From Amycolatopsis thermoflava N1165 (GTDB lineage: Bacteria; Actinomycetota; Actinomycetes; Mycobacteriales; Pseudonocardiaceae): DNA of 64,000 nt. This document shows positions 8,365 to 16,429 of this stretch, piece after piece. The translations under genes and the position numbers were made by a program. The notes under the pieces were generated by a model. It was not told the origin of the DNA. It saw only the letters and a list, made by a program, of their open reading frames with translations, and did no database searches. Numbering within the stretch: position 1 is the first letter of the stretch; the number at the start of each line of letters is the position of its first letter. The stretch covers positions 6,837,909 to 6,901,908 of the forward strand of contig NZ_KI421511.1 of assembly GCF_000473265.1 (NCBI RefSeq), given 5' to 3'.

Positions 8365-9933
8365 CTACGGCCAGTCGACCTGCGGGGAGCGGTAGAAGTC
8401 GATCCCCTGGATCTCCCACCGCGGGGCCTGCTGCGCCAGCCGCTCGCGGTAGTCGTTCCAGTCGTGGGTCGACTTCGGCGACCACCCGATCTCCGCGATC
8501 CCGGGCAGCCGCGGGAAGGCCATGAACTCGATGTCGTCGCTGTCGGTCAGGGTTTCCGACCACAACGGCGCCTCGACACCCGCGACGGACGCCTCGCCGA
8601 CGCCCTGCACCGCCGTCGACGGGTCCCAGTCGTAGGCGTCGGCGACCTCGACGTACCCGGCCCAGTGCAGGCCGAGCGGGCTGTTCTCGTTGTACTGCAT
8701 GTCGAGGTAGGCCTTGTCGGCAGGTGAAACCACGATCTTGTTGCCCGCCGCGGCGGCCGCCGCCGTGTCGGCGTCGACGCCGTCGGTGTCCCAGAACTGC
8801 GGCACCGCGGACACCGGCGGATCGGCCTTCGCGATCTCGTGCCAGCCCTGCGCCAGCTTGCCGTGCTTGGCGACGATCGGGAGCACCTGGCCCATGAACT
8901 TCTGGTAGTCCTCGGGGGTCGTGGCGTGGGCCTCGTCGCCGCCGATGTGCAGGTACTGGCCCGGGGTCAGGGCGGCCAGCTCGCCGATCACGTCGTCCAG
9001 GAACTCGTAGGTGATGTCCTTGTCCACACACAGCGAGCTGAACCCGACCTCGATGCCGGTGTACAGCGGCGGCGCGACGCCGTCGCAGTTCAGCTCCGCG
9101 TACGATGCGAGCGCGGCGTTGGTGTGGCCCGGCATGTCGATCTCCGGGATCACCGTGATGTGCCGGGACGCGGCGTAGGCCACCAGGTCCTTGTACTGCT
9201 CCTGCGTGTAGTAGCCGCCGGGGCCGCCGCCGACCTCGGTGCTGCCGCCGTACGTCGCCAGGCGTGGCCAGCTCTTGATCTCGATCCGCCAGCCCTGGTC
9301 GTCCGCCAGGTGCAGGTGCAGCCGGTTGACCTTGTACTGCGCGATCTGGTCGATGTAGCGCTTCACCTCGTCGACGGCGAAGAAGTGCCGTGCCACGTCG
9401 AGCATCGCGCCGCGGTAGGCAAAGCGCGGGTAGTCCACGATCTTCCCGCCAGGCACGATCCACGGGCCGCGCGCCACCTGGCGCGACTCGACCTGCGCGG
9501 GCAGCAGCTGGCGCAGCGTCTGCACGCCGGCGAACAGGCCGTCGCCGCTGTTCGCGCGCAGCGTGACGCCCTTCTTCGTCACCGTGAGCTGGTAGCCCTG
9601 GTCGCCGACCCGCGCGGTCGGGCCGAGCTCGAGCGCGATCGACGGCGCCGAGGTGCGCTCGACGACCGGGAGGCGGTACCCGGTCGACGGGCGGAGCAGG
9701 CCGGCGAGGTAGTCGGCGACCTGCCGGGCGCCGCGGTCGGCCTCGATCGCGGTGGCCGGGGTCAGCCGGAAGTCGGCCTTGGGGTCGGCGATCGCCGACA
9801 CCGGAACGGGGATCACGTCCGCCAGTGCGCGGGTGTCCGGCGCGGTGGCGGGTTCGCCGGCGAGTGCGGGCTGGGTGAGGGCGGTCAGCGCGAGCGCGGT
9901 GGCGCCGAGCAGGCCGGCCAGGGATCTGCGCAT
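8365..9933 (-). CDS. Secreted beta-N-acetylhexosaminidase (GH20)
   Basis: 522 residues with a Sec signal peptide (MRRSLAGLLGATALALTALT, cleavage near ALA-GEP). A GH20b-type N-terminal domain (about residues 40-165) precedes the GH20 barrel, which starts RFAYRGAMLDVARHFF. The catalytic pair is in HIGGDEAH (Asp-Glu near residues 332-333), with IDMPGHTNAAL and WHEIAKAD lining the pocket. It removes terminal GlcNAc from chitooligosaccharides or peptidoglycan fragments outside the cell. The start is ATG with GGAGAGTG upstream. It stands alone, between the sigma-factor relic and prpE. Confidence 0.93.
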   Translation of the reverse strand: MRRSLAGLLGATALALTALTQPALAGEPATAPDTRALADVIPVPVSAIADPKADFRLTPATAIEADRGARQVADYLAGLLRPSTGYRLPVVERTSAPSIALELGPTARVGDQGYQLTVTKKGVTLRANSGDGLFAGVQTLRQLLPAQVESRQVARGPWIVPGGKIVDYPRFAYRGAMLDVARHFFAVDEVKRYIDQIAQYKVNRLHLHLADDQGWRIEIKSWPRLATYGGSTEVGGGPGGYYTQEQYKDLVAYAASRHITVIPEIDMPGHTNAALASYAELNCDGVAPPLYTGIEVGFSSLCVDKDITYEFLDDVIGELAALTPGQYLHIGGDEAHATTPEDYQKFMGQVLPIVAKHGKLAQGWHEIAKADPPVSAVPQFWDTDGVDADTAAAAAAGNKIVVSPADKAYLDMQYNENSPLGLHWAGYVEVADAYDWDPSTAVQGVGEASVAGVEAPLWSETLTDSDDIEFMAFPRLPGIAEIGWSPKSTHDWNDYRERLAQQAPRWEIQGIDFYRSPQVDWP

Positions 9934-10175
9934 GGGTCACTCTCCGCGGGGATCGGGAGCGGGTCCCCTAAAGGTATAGACCAGTGTTCCGGTGCGCGCA
10001 ATGCCCCGGTTGTCACCCCACTGCTCCGGCCGGGTGAATCGCCGCATTCGACTCGTTCGGGTGGCGATTCCCCGGCCGGACAGTGCTTTCTGTCGGTGCT
10101 CGGGTCTAGCTTGTCGGTATGGACATCAACGCCCTGCCCAACGTCGTCATCCGTCTCAAGTGGACTCTTGCGCGG

Positions 10176-12053
10176 TCAGCTCTCCCGCAGCACCGCGCGC
10201 AGCTTGTCGAGCACCGAAGGATCTTCGATGGTCGACGGCACCGGCTCGTCCCGGCCTTCCGCGAGTCCGCGCATGGTCTTGCGGAGGATCTTGCCCGATC
10301 GCGTCTTCGGTAGAGCGTCCACAACAGACACTTGGCGGAACGCGGCCACCGGGCCGATGTCCCGCCGGACGGCGGCGATCAGCTCCGCCTTCAGCGTCTC
10401 CTCGTCGACGTCCACACCGGACTTGAGCACCACCAGGCCGCGCGGCAGCTGGCCCTTGAGCGAGTCGTGCACGCCGATCACCGCGCATTCGGCGACCGCG
10501 GGGTGCGCCGCCAGCACGGCCTCCATCGACCCGGTCGACAACCGGTGCCCGGCCACGTTGATGACGTCGTCGGTGCGGCCCATGACGAACAGGTACCCGT
10601 CCTCGTCGAAGTAGCCCGAGTCGCCGGTGAGGTAGTAGCCCTCGTAGCGCGACAGGTACGCCTCCACGTAGCGCTCGTCGTCGCCCCACAGGGTCGGCAG
10701 GGTGCCCGGCGGCATCGGCAGCTTGATGCAGATGGCGCCTTCCTGCCCGGCGGGCAGCGGGTCGCCGGCCTGGTCGAGGATCCGCACGTCGTAGCCGGGC
10801 ACCGGGACGGTCGCCGAGCCCGGCTTCACCGGCATCGGTTCCAGCCCGCGCGGGTTCGCCGCGATCGGCCAGCCGGTCTCGGTCTGCCACCAGTGGTCGA
10901 TCACCGGCACGCCCAGCTTGTCGGCGGCCCAGTTCAGGGTCTCCGGGTCGAGCCGCTCACCGGCCATGAACAGGGTGCGGAACGACGACAGGTCGTATTT
11001 CGCGAGCTCGGTGGCGTCCGGGTCGACGCGTTTGATGGCCCGCAGCGCGGTCGGAGCGGTGAACAGGGCCTTCACCTTGTGCTCGCTGATGACGCGCCAG
11101 AACGCGCCGGCGTCCGGGGTGCCGACCGGCTTGCCCTCGTACATCACGGTCGTGGCGCCGATCAGCAGTGGCGCGTACACGATGTAGGAGTGGCCGACCA
11201 CCCAGCCGACGTCGGAGGCGGTCCACCAGATGTCGCCGGGCTGGATGTCGTAGATCGCGTGCATCGAGTACGCCAGCGCGACCGCGTGGCCGCCCGCGTC
11301 ACGCACGACGCCCTTCGGTTTCCCGGTCGTGCCGGAGGTGTAGAGGATGTAGAGCGGGTCGGTGGCCGCGACCGGCACCGGGTCGACCGGGCTCGCCCCG
11401 GCGACCAGTTCCCGCCAGTCGACGTCCCGTTCGCCGAGCGTCGCCTGCGCCGCGTCGCGTTGCAGCACCACGACCTTGTCCGGCTGGTGCTCGGTGGCGG
11501 CGAGCGCCTCGTCGATGATCGGCTTGTACTCGACCACGCGGTTCGGTTCGATGCCGCAGGACGCGGCGACGATCACCTTCGGCTTGGCGTCCTCGATGCG
11601 GGCGGCGAGTTCCTTGGGCGCGAAGCCGCCGAAGACCACGGAGTGCACGGCGCCGATCCGGGCACACGCGAGCATCGCCACGGCGGCCTCGGGAACCATC
11701 GGCAGGTAGACGATGACCCGGTCGCCCTTGCCGACGCCGAGGGACCGCAGGGCCCCGGCGAACAGGGCGACCTCGTCCCGCAGCTGGGCGTAGGTGTAGG
11801 TCCGTTTGCCCCCGGTGACCGGCGAGTCCCAGATCAGGGCGGGCTGCTCCCCACGCCCGCGTTCGACGTGCCGGTCGAGGGCGTTGTAGGCGGTGTTGAG
11901 CTCCCCGTCCGGGAACCAGCGGAACAGGGGAGCCCCCGAGGAGTCCAACGCCCGCGACGGCTCACGGGTCCAATCGATCGCTTTCGCCGCGGCGAGCCAG
12001 AACCCTTCCGGATCGGTAAGGCTGCGCTGGTGTTCCTCCACGTGACGGCCCAT
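10176..12053 (-). CDS. prpE: Propionyl-CoA synthetase (acetyl-CoA synthetase family)
   Basis: 625-residue AMP-forming acyl-CoA synthetase. The P-loop TSGTTGKPKGV lies near residue 250, with WWQTETGWPI, the YLTGD motif and the C-terminal hinge and catalytic lysine in LPKTRSGKILRKTMR. Length and blocks such as FPDGELNTAYNALDRH and VIVYLPMVPEAAVAMLACARIGA fit PrpE rather than Acs. It activates propionate (and probably acetate) to the CoA ester. The start at 12053 is set by a strong GAGGAGG 8 nt upstream; longer readings enter the repetitive upstream DNA and have no family support. The PKTRSGK lysine is the site usually acetylated by Pat enzymes. Confidence 0.92.
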   Translation of the reverse strand: MGRHVEEHQRSLTDPEGFWLAAAKAIDWTREPSRALDSSGAPLFRWFPDGELNTAYNALDRHVERGRGEQPALIWDSPVTGGKRTYTYAQLRDEVALFAGALRSLGVGKGDRVIVYLPMVPEAAVAMLACARIGAVHSVVFGGFAPKELAARIEDAKPKVIVAASCGIEPNRVVEYKPIIDEALAATEHQPDKVVVLQRDAAQATLGERDVDWRELVAGASPVDPVPVAATDPLYILYTSGTTGKPKGVVRDAGGHAVALAYSMHAIYDIQPGDIWWTASDVGWVVGHSYIVYAPLLIGATTVMYEGKPVGTPDAGAFWRVISEHKVKALFTAPTALRAIKRVDPDATELAKYDLSSFRTLFMAGERLDPETLNWAADKLGVPVIDHWWQTETGWPIAANPRGLEPMPVKPGSATVPVPGYDVRILDQAGDPLPAGQEGAICIKLPMPPGTLPTLWGDDERYVEAYLSRYEGYYLTGDSGYFDEDGYLFVMGRTDDVINVAGHRLSTGSMEAVLAAHPAVAECAVIGVHDSLKGQLPRGLVVLKSGVDVDEETLKAELIAAVRRDIGPVAAFRQVSVVDALPKTRSGKILRKTMRGLAEGRDEPVPSTIEDPSVLDKLRAVLRES

Positions 12054-12986
12054 GGGGCAGACCTCCTCGTCGTCGAGCTCGTGCCCCACATCATGACGCA
12101 ATCCAAGCGCCCCGACCGCCCCAACGCCACCCGCCTCGCTGGGCCAGCGCCGCCCGACCACCCCGCGCCGCGCCCGTGCAGCCCGACCGCCCCTCGCCGC
12201 ACCGAGCGGTGCGCGCGCTCGACCGCCCAGCACCGGGCCTAGAGGCCTGCGCGCGCGGGAGCCGCGCTGCGCCGAGTGGTCCGCGTGCGCGATCGCCCCG
12301 CTCTGCGTCGAGAAGGGGCTGCGTGCCCGAGCGCCCTGCGTGGGCCCGGGAGCCCAGCGTTGGACCCAGAGGCCAACGTGCCCGACTCCCCGTGTTGCGC
12401 CGAGTGGTCCGAGTGCCACCCCCGCGCGCCCAGGCGTCCAGCGCTGGATTCAGGGGCCCGCGTGCTCGACCGCCTCGCGCGGGCCCGACCGCCGCGCGCT
12501 GCGGCGAGTAGTCCGAGTGCCCGAGCGCCCCGCGCCGCCCGCCGCGCCAGCGCTGCCGCGATCGCTACGACCGCGCCGTTACGCTCAATCACAGCTGGCC
12601 GCGCTTAACCGGCCCCCCCGCCGCGCCCAGCGCTCAGCCGTCCTGGCGCGCTCCACCACGCTCAATCGTCACCCGCGCAGCTCGCACCACCGCGCTCATG
12701 CGCAGCCGCGGCCCGGCAGCCTGGCGCCAGCAGAGTCGGGCCGGTCACGAGTGCCGCGCGAAGCCCGTCGACGACCAAGGGACCCCGGCGGCCAAGAGAG
12801 GCTCGACCGCCGAGATAGCCCGACAGCCATCAAACCCGCCCCTGATGGCCGCGCCTCAAACCCCGGCCCCTGCGGGTCCTGCCTCAACCCCGCACCGGGA
12901 GGCCCTGCCCCAGAAAGCGCCGCTTCAAAAGCCCGGCCTCAGACACCCCCGCCTCAGAAGGCCGCCCCAGAACCCCGCCAAACCCC
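12054..12986. other. Repetitive, very GC-rich non-coding stretch
   Basis: No credible gene in about 0.93 kb. The sequence is built from degenerate blocks. GCCGAGTGGTCCG-like strings recur at 12271, 12399 and (diverged) about 12502. The pair CCAGCGTTGGACCCAGAGG / CCAGCGCTGGATTCAGGGG recurs near 12350 and 12437. The last 150 bp are rich in CCCCGCCTCAGAAGGCC-like repeats. Long open frames here reflect GC bias; none has a ribosome site or a recognisable domain. Confidence 0.6.
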
Positions 12987-13349
12987 TCAGAAGGCCCCGA
13001 TGAGTTCCGAAATATGCCCACCGATCTGCGCCACTGTCCCGCTCACCTCGGACGCCTGGGACAGCAGACCCTTCACCTTCTCCCACCGGGTGCGGACCAC
13101 CTCGGGCTCCACGTCCTCGGCCGTGTCCGGATCCTGCGCCTTCCGCGCGTCCTCCAGCAGGCCGGTCAGGTTCCGGTCCAGCGCCTTCCGGTCCGCGATC
13201 TCCAGCGCGGCCGTCTCGGCACGCAGCTGCTCCAGCAGCGTGACCAGCGGCGCCTGCTGCTGGTTGATGTTCGCGCCGCTCATCGAGCCGCTGTTCGTTC
13301 CCGTGTTGATCGGGCCGAAGTTCCCGCCGCTGATGTTGATGCCGGTCAT
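12987..13349 (-). CDS. Small protein with N-terminal Gly/Asn-rich interaction motif and helical tail
   Basis: 120 residues, family not recognised. The N-terminus (residues 4-29) contains GGNFGPINTGTNSGSMSGAN, a Gly/Asn/Thr-rich beta-prone segment. The rest is predicted helical (QAPLVTLLEQLRAETAALEI and onwards) and ends in an amphipathic helix, LLSQASEVSGTVAQIGGHIS. The motif is 14/20 identical to the C-terminus of the protein encoded 4 bp upstream. Small actinobacterial proteins with this layout are often annotated as hypothetical. I infer homotypic interaction between the two products; soluble, cytosolic. It is the last gene of a three-gene operon with the membrane protein and the anchored sensor. 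Confidence 0.75.
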   Translation of the reverse strand: MTGINISGGNFGPINTGTNSGSMSGANINQQQAPLVTLLEQLRAETAALEIADRKALDRNLTGLLEDARKAQDPDTAEDVEPEVVRTRWEKVKGLLSQASEVSGTVAQIGGHISELIGAF

Positions 13350-13353
13350 GTTC

Positions 13354-15066
13354 TCAATCCCCCTTGGCCGTCTGGACGTTCGCGCCGTCCATCGAACCGG
13401 TGTTGGCGCCGGTGTTGATGGGTGCGTAGTTGTCGCCGTGGATGGTGATCTCCTTGTGGATCACGGTCGCGGCCTGGCGCTCGAAGCTGGCCGGCGAATA
13501 GCCGCAGTCGCGCAGGATGCTGCTGATCGCGGGCATCAGCCTGCTGTGCAGGATCTTCTCGTAGCGCTCCACGTCGACCAGCTGAAAATAACTGTCGACA
13601 TCGTCGGCCGCCGCCATCTCACGCAACGTCCGCAGCGAGCCGTACGCGTCCGGGTTGATCAGGCCGTGGTCCTGCCGCAGCGGCCGGATCCACTGCAGCG
13701 TGTGCTTGGCGCGACCCCAGATCGTCACCGGCAACCGCAGCAACCGCAGCAACGCCTGCCCGATCGGGGCGGCCACCCCGGCAGGCAGCTTGTCCACGGC
13801 GCGGTACCGGTCCCGCACCGGCGGCAGCACGCACGGCGTCCACTCCAGGTACAGGGTGCTGGCGTCGACAGCCGCGTGCAGGTAGCTCGACATCACCAGG
13901 TCCCGGTCCCACGTCTCGACCTGGAAACACAGGTAGTAGCGCGCCCACTCACGCGGCTGCTGGCGCAGCGCCGCGACCTCGCCCGGCGGCAGGTACCGCT
14001 CCGGCGCCCGGTCCAGGCCCCGCAGGTAGACCACCGACTCCGGCTGGGTCACGTGGTCGATCAGCTCCGCGGACGACGCGAACACGGCCTCCCGGATCGA
14101 CAGCTCACGCAACCGCCGGTCCGGCGACAGCGACTCGCTCTCCTGCAGCACAGCCATCGCCGCGCGGACCCGTTCGTACAGCAACGGCGTGGTCAGCTCG
14201 TCGAACGGCGTGCCGTCCGGCTTGTGGTCCTCCGGCAGCCGGTCCAGCGGCAACGCCATCGACCAGGACTCGCGGTGCAACCCGGCGCCGACGAACGGGT
14301 TGTACCCGCGGTGCACGAACAACGGCACCGCGCCCTGCGGGGTCTGCTCGGCGTCCCGGTACCGGTGCAGCTGTCGCACGAACCGCGGCGGGCACAGGCC
14401 GAGCAGCGGGCGCTCGGTGGTGAACGGGTCGGCTGGCGGCCGGTTGCGGGCGCGGTAGCCGAACCGGTCGACCAGCAGCGACCGCACCACCAGCCGGTCG
14501 GTCACCAGGACCGCGAGCATCAGCACGACCAGCGCTATCGAGACGTAGGTCCACACCTCCTCGTCGCCGGCGGGCGGACCGTAGTAGTCCCCGTAGTAGC
14601 CACCGGTGAAGTCCTCGGTGGCCTCCGGATCGATCGCCCCGATCAAGTAGATCAGCAGACCGGCCAGCGCGAACGTGCCGAGCACGACAACGATCGCCGC
14701 CTTGAGCGCCACGTTGATCGCCCTGCGCCAGATCGACGGGATCACCAGCGCCACCGCGAGCAGGAGCCACGTGAACAGCACCACGCTCGGGCCCGAGGCC
14801 CAGACGAACAAGCCGAACAGCACCGCCAGGATGCCGTCGCGCAGCTTGCGGCGGCCACGCGACGCGATCGCCTCCACCAGCACGCGCGCCGGGTCGAACC
14901 CGGGCGAATGCGGCAGCGGCCGGGTCGGTTCGGTGAGGAACTCGCGGATCGCCCGGTCGGCGTATCCGGAGTCGAGGTGCGCGGCCGCGCACAGGTACCG
15001 CGTCGTGTCATCCTGGGGCCGCACCTGGTCCGGGACGGCCCAGGCGGTCATCGTCGTTCCGGTCAC
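13354..15066 (-). CDS. Membrane protein with large cytosolic domain and C-terminal Gly/Asn-rich motif
   Basis: About 571 residues, no known family recognised. Four predicted helices lie near residues 78-92, 95-112, 121-145 and 171-189; an acidic, Tyr/Gly-rich loop (FTGGYYGDYYGPPAGDEE) separates helices 3 and 4. The remaining 370 residues are soluble and probably cytosolic. The protein ends with ITIHGDNYAPINTGANTGSM and a few more residues, the motif it shares with the next gene. The GTG start at 15066 overlaps the preceding stop (GTGA), so translation is coupled; an ATG at 15051 is possible. I expect a membrane-anchored receptor or scaffold that recruits the small motif protein, but this is inference. 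Confidence 0.8.
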   Translation of the reverse strand: MTGTTMTAWAVPDQVRPQDDTTRYLCAAAHLDSGYADRAIREFLTEPTRPLPHSPGFDPARVLVEAIASRGRRKLRDGILAVLFGLFVWASGPSVVLFTWLLLAVALVIPSIWRRAINVALKAAIVVVLGTFALAGLLIYLIGAIDPEATEDFTGGYYGDYYGPPAGDEEVWTYVSIALVVLMLAVLVTDRLVVRSLLVDRFGYRARNRPPADPFTTERPLLGLCPPRFVRQLHRYRDAEQTPQGAVPLFVHRGYNPFVGAGLHRESWSMALPLDRLPEDHKPDGTPFDELTTPLLYERVRAAMAVLQESESLSPDRRLRELSIREAVFASSAELIDHVTQPESVVYLRGLDRAPERYLPPGEVAALRQQPREWARYYLCFQVETWDRDLVMSSYLHAAVDASTLYLEWTPCVLPPVRDRYRAVDKLPAGVAAPIGQALLRLLRLPVTIWGRAKHTLQWIRPLRQDHGLINPDAYGSLRTLREMAAADDVDSYFQLVDVERYEKILHSRLMPAISSILRDCGYSPASFERQAATVIHKEITIHGDNYAPINTGANTGSMDGANVQTAKGD

Positions 15067-15722
15067 GGGATCGCGTTCTCCGTCATGGCGGTGAGGATCG
15101 GGACCATCTCGGGCCAGTCGGCGGCCTTCGACGAGGCGTACACGAAGTACTCGGTGCCGGAGGCGCGCCAGTACTCGGCCTTCACGTGCCGCTTGCCCTC
15201 CGGCGCCGTCCACTCGAACTCCCACACGATCGCCTCGTACCCGCGGATGGTCGTCTGGGCGAGCTCCACACGGGAGTAGCCGGGCCGGGCGGCGGCGAAG
15301 TCGCTTTCGGCTTCGAGGTGGGAGTCCAGGATCGAAGCGTTCGGCACGGCCGAGCCGCCGTAGCGGACGTAGCGGGAGCTGTCGGCGGGGTCGGTGGCCT
15401 GCACGCTGCCCGCGGACCGGGTCGGCGCGACGGTCCAGCCCTCCGGGATGACCGTGCGGATCCCGGCCGGGCCGGTCACCTCGCTCCCCGGCGCCACCGA
15501 ACTGCTCGTCGTGGTCGTCGTCGAGGTGCGGCGGCTGCTCGACGTGCTCGCGGTCGTCGTGGCCGAGCTCGACGTGGCCGTGGCCAGCTGGGTCGTACCG
15601 CCGTCGCCGCTGTCGCGGACGAGCAGCAGCGCGGTGCCGACCGCGCCGAGCACGACGAGGTTCGCCACGCCCGCGAGCAGCGCCAGACGCGCCGAGCTCG
15701 GCTGGCCCCCAGGAGGCGGCAT
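15063..15722 (-). CDS. Single-pass protein with extracellular domain like the sensor of Ser/Thr kinases
   Basis: 219 residues: a short cytosolic N-terminus, one helix (about residues 14-36), a Ser/Thr-only linker (about 44-78) and a compact extracellular domain. That domain contains TVIPEGWTV, DPADSSRYVRYGG, RGYEAIVWEFEW and GTEYFVYASSKAADWPEMVP. The same kind of domain is found as the C-terminal extracellular part of some actinobacterial Ser/Thr protein kinases (from memory). Here it is a separate protein next to a divergent kinase gene. The ATG at 15722 has GAGGGGACAGTG upstream, and upstream frame extension has no support. It is the first gene of the leftward operon. Confidence 0.8.
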   Translation of the reverse strand: MPPPGGQPSSARLALLAGVANLVVLGAVGTALLLVRDSGDGGTTQLATATSSSATTTASTSSSRRTSTTTTTSSSVAPGSEVTGPAGIRTVIPEGWTVAPTRSAGSVQATDPADSSRYVRYGGSAVPNASILDSHLEAESDFAAARPGYSRVELAQTTIRGYEAIVWEFEWTAPEGKRHVKAEYWRASGTEYFVYASSKAADWPEMVPILTAMTENAIP

Positions 15723-15812
15723 CACTGTCCCCTCATCAACCGCTCGTGCAGAAGTGAGCACTGAGGGTAGCATTGGGCGCCCCGCCCGGGTTACTCCTTT
15801 TGGGAGATTCAC

Positions 15813-16319
15813 GTGACCGAACAGACCGACCCGATGTCCGCTGTTCAAGCGCTCGAACAGCAGCTCGCCGCCGCTCCGGCGGATGCGGACCTGCGTCTGC
15901 GGCTCGCGCACGCGCTCGAAGCGTTGACTGTTTCCGCACGCAGCGTGACCAGAGAGGGGCTACCCGTGGTGACTTCGACGCGCCAGCGTGATTTGTGCGC
16001 GTGGGCGGCCCGCCGGATCCTCGAACTGAACGTGCCCGACGCCCGGCTCACCACCGGCGCACAGGCGCTGCTGACCGAGCTCGACGCCGGACGCCGGTGG
16101 GTGTGGCACAGCCAGGGCCAGGTCGCCATCGCCGCGGTGGTGGTGCTGGGCCTGCTCGCGGTCGTGCTGGGCGGGCTGACCGGCGTCGTCGCGGTCGTCG
16201 TCGCCGGCGCGGTGCTCAGCAGCGTTCTGCTGTCGGTGCTGGTCCTGCGCTTCCGGCGGGAGCGGTGGCGCGTCGAAGCGGAGCGGCTGGCGCCGGTCAT
16301 CTGGCGGCCCGGCATCTGA
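15813..16319 (+). CDS. Small two-helix membrane protein upstream of the kinase
   Basis: 168 residues, family not recognised. A soluble helical N-terminal half (AVQALEQQLAAAPADADLRL, TPR-like in flavour) is followed by two tightly spaced transmembrane helices (GQVAIAAVVVLGLLAVVLGG and VVAVVVAGAVLSSVLLSVLV) and a short basic tail. The GTG start has TTTTGGGAGA upstream. It opens the rightward arm of the divergent locus, 110 bp before the kinase gene, and shares a 90-bp promoter region with the sensor gene. Confidence 0.72.
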   Translation: MTEQTDPMSAVQALEQQLAAAPADADLRLRLAHALEALTVSARSVTREGLPVVTSTRQRDLCAWAARRILELNVPDARLTTGAQALLTELDAGRRWVWHSQGQVAIAAVVVLGLLAVVLGGLTGVVAVVVAGAVLSSVLLSVLVLRFRRERWRVEAERLAPVIWRPGI

Positions 16320-16429
16320 GGAAGTCTCACTCCGCAGGGCGACCGCAACCCGCCCGGCACCTGCCGCGTCCAAGGTGCGAATAGGGTGGGAGACCAGAAG
16401 AAGACCCCGAACACGAAGGGACCCGGGCG

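Noticed and set aside
10119-10313. Small forward ORF starting MDINALPNVVIRLKW
   Set aside because: Only the first 15-18 codons look gene-like; the rest runs antisense into prpE. Perhaps a fossil start of a lost gene, but not supportable.
12340-15279. Very long forward open frame across the repeat field and the membrane-protein genes
   Set aside because: Antisense to well-supported genes; composition is the GC-rich shadow type (Arg/Gln/His-rich), with no domain or ribosome site.
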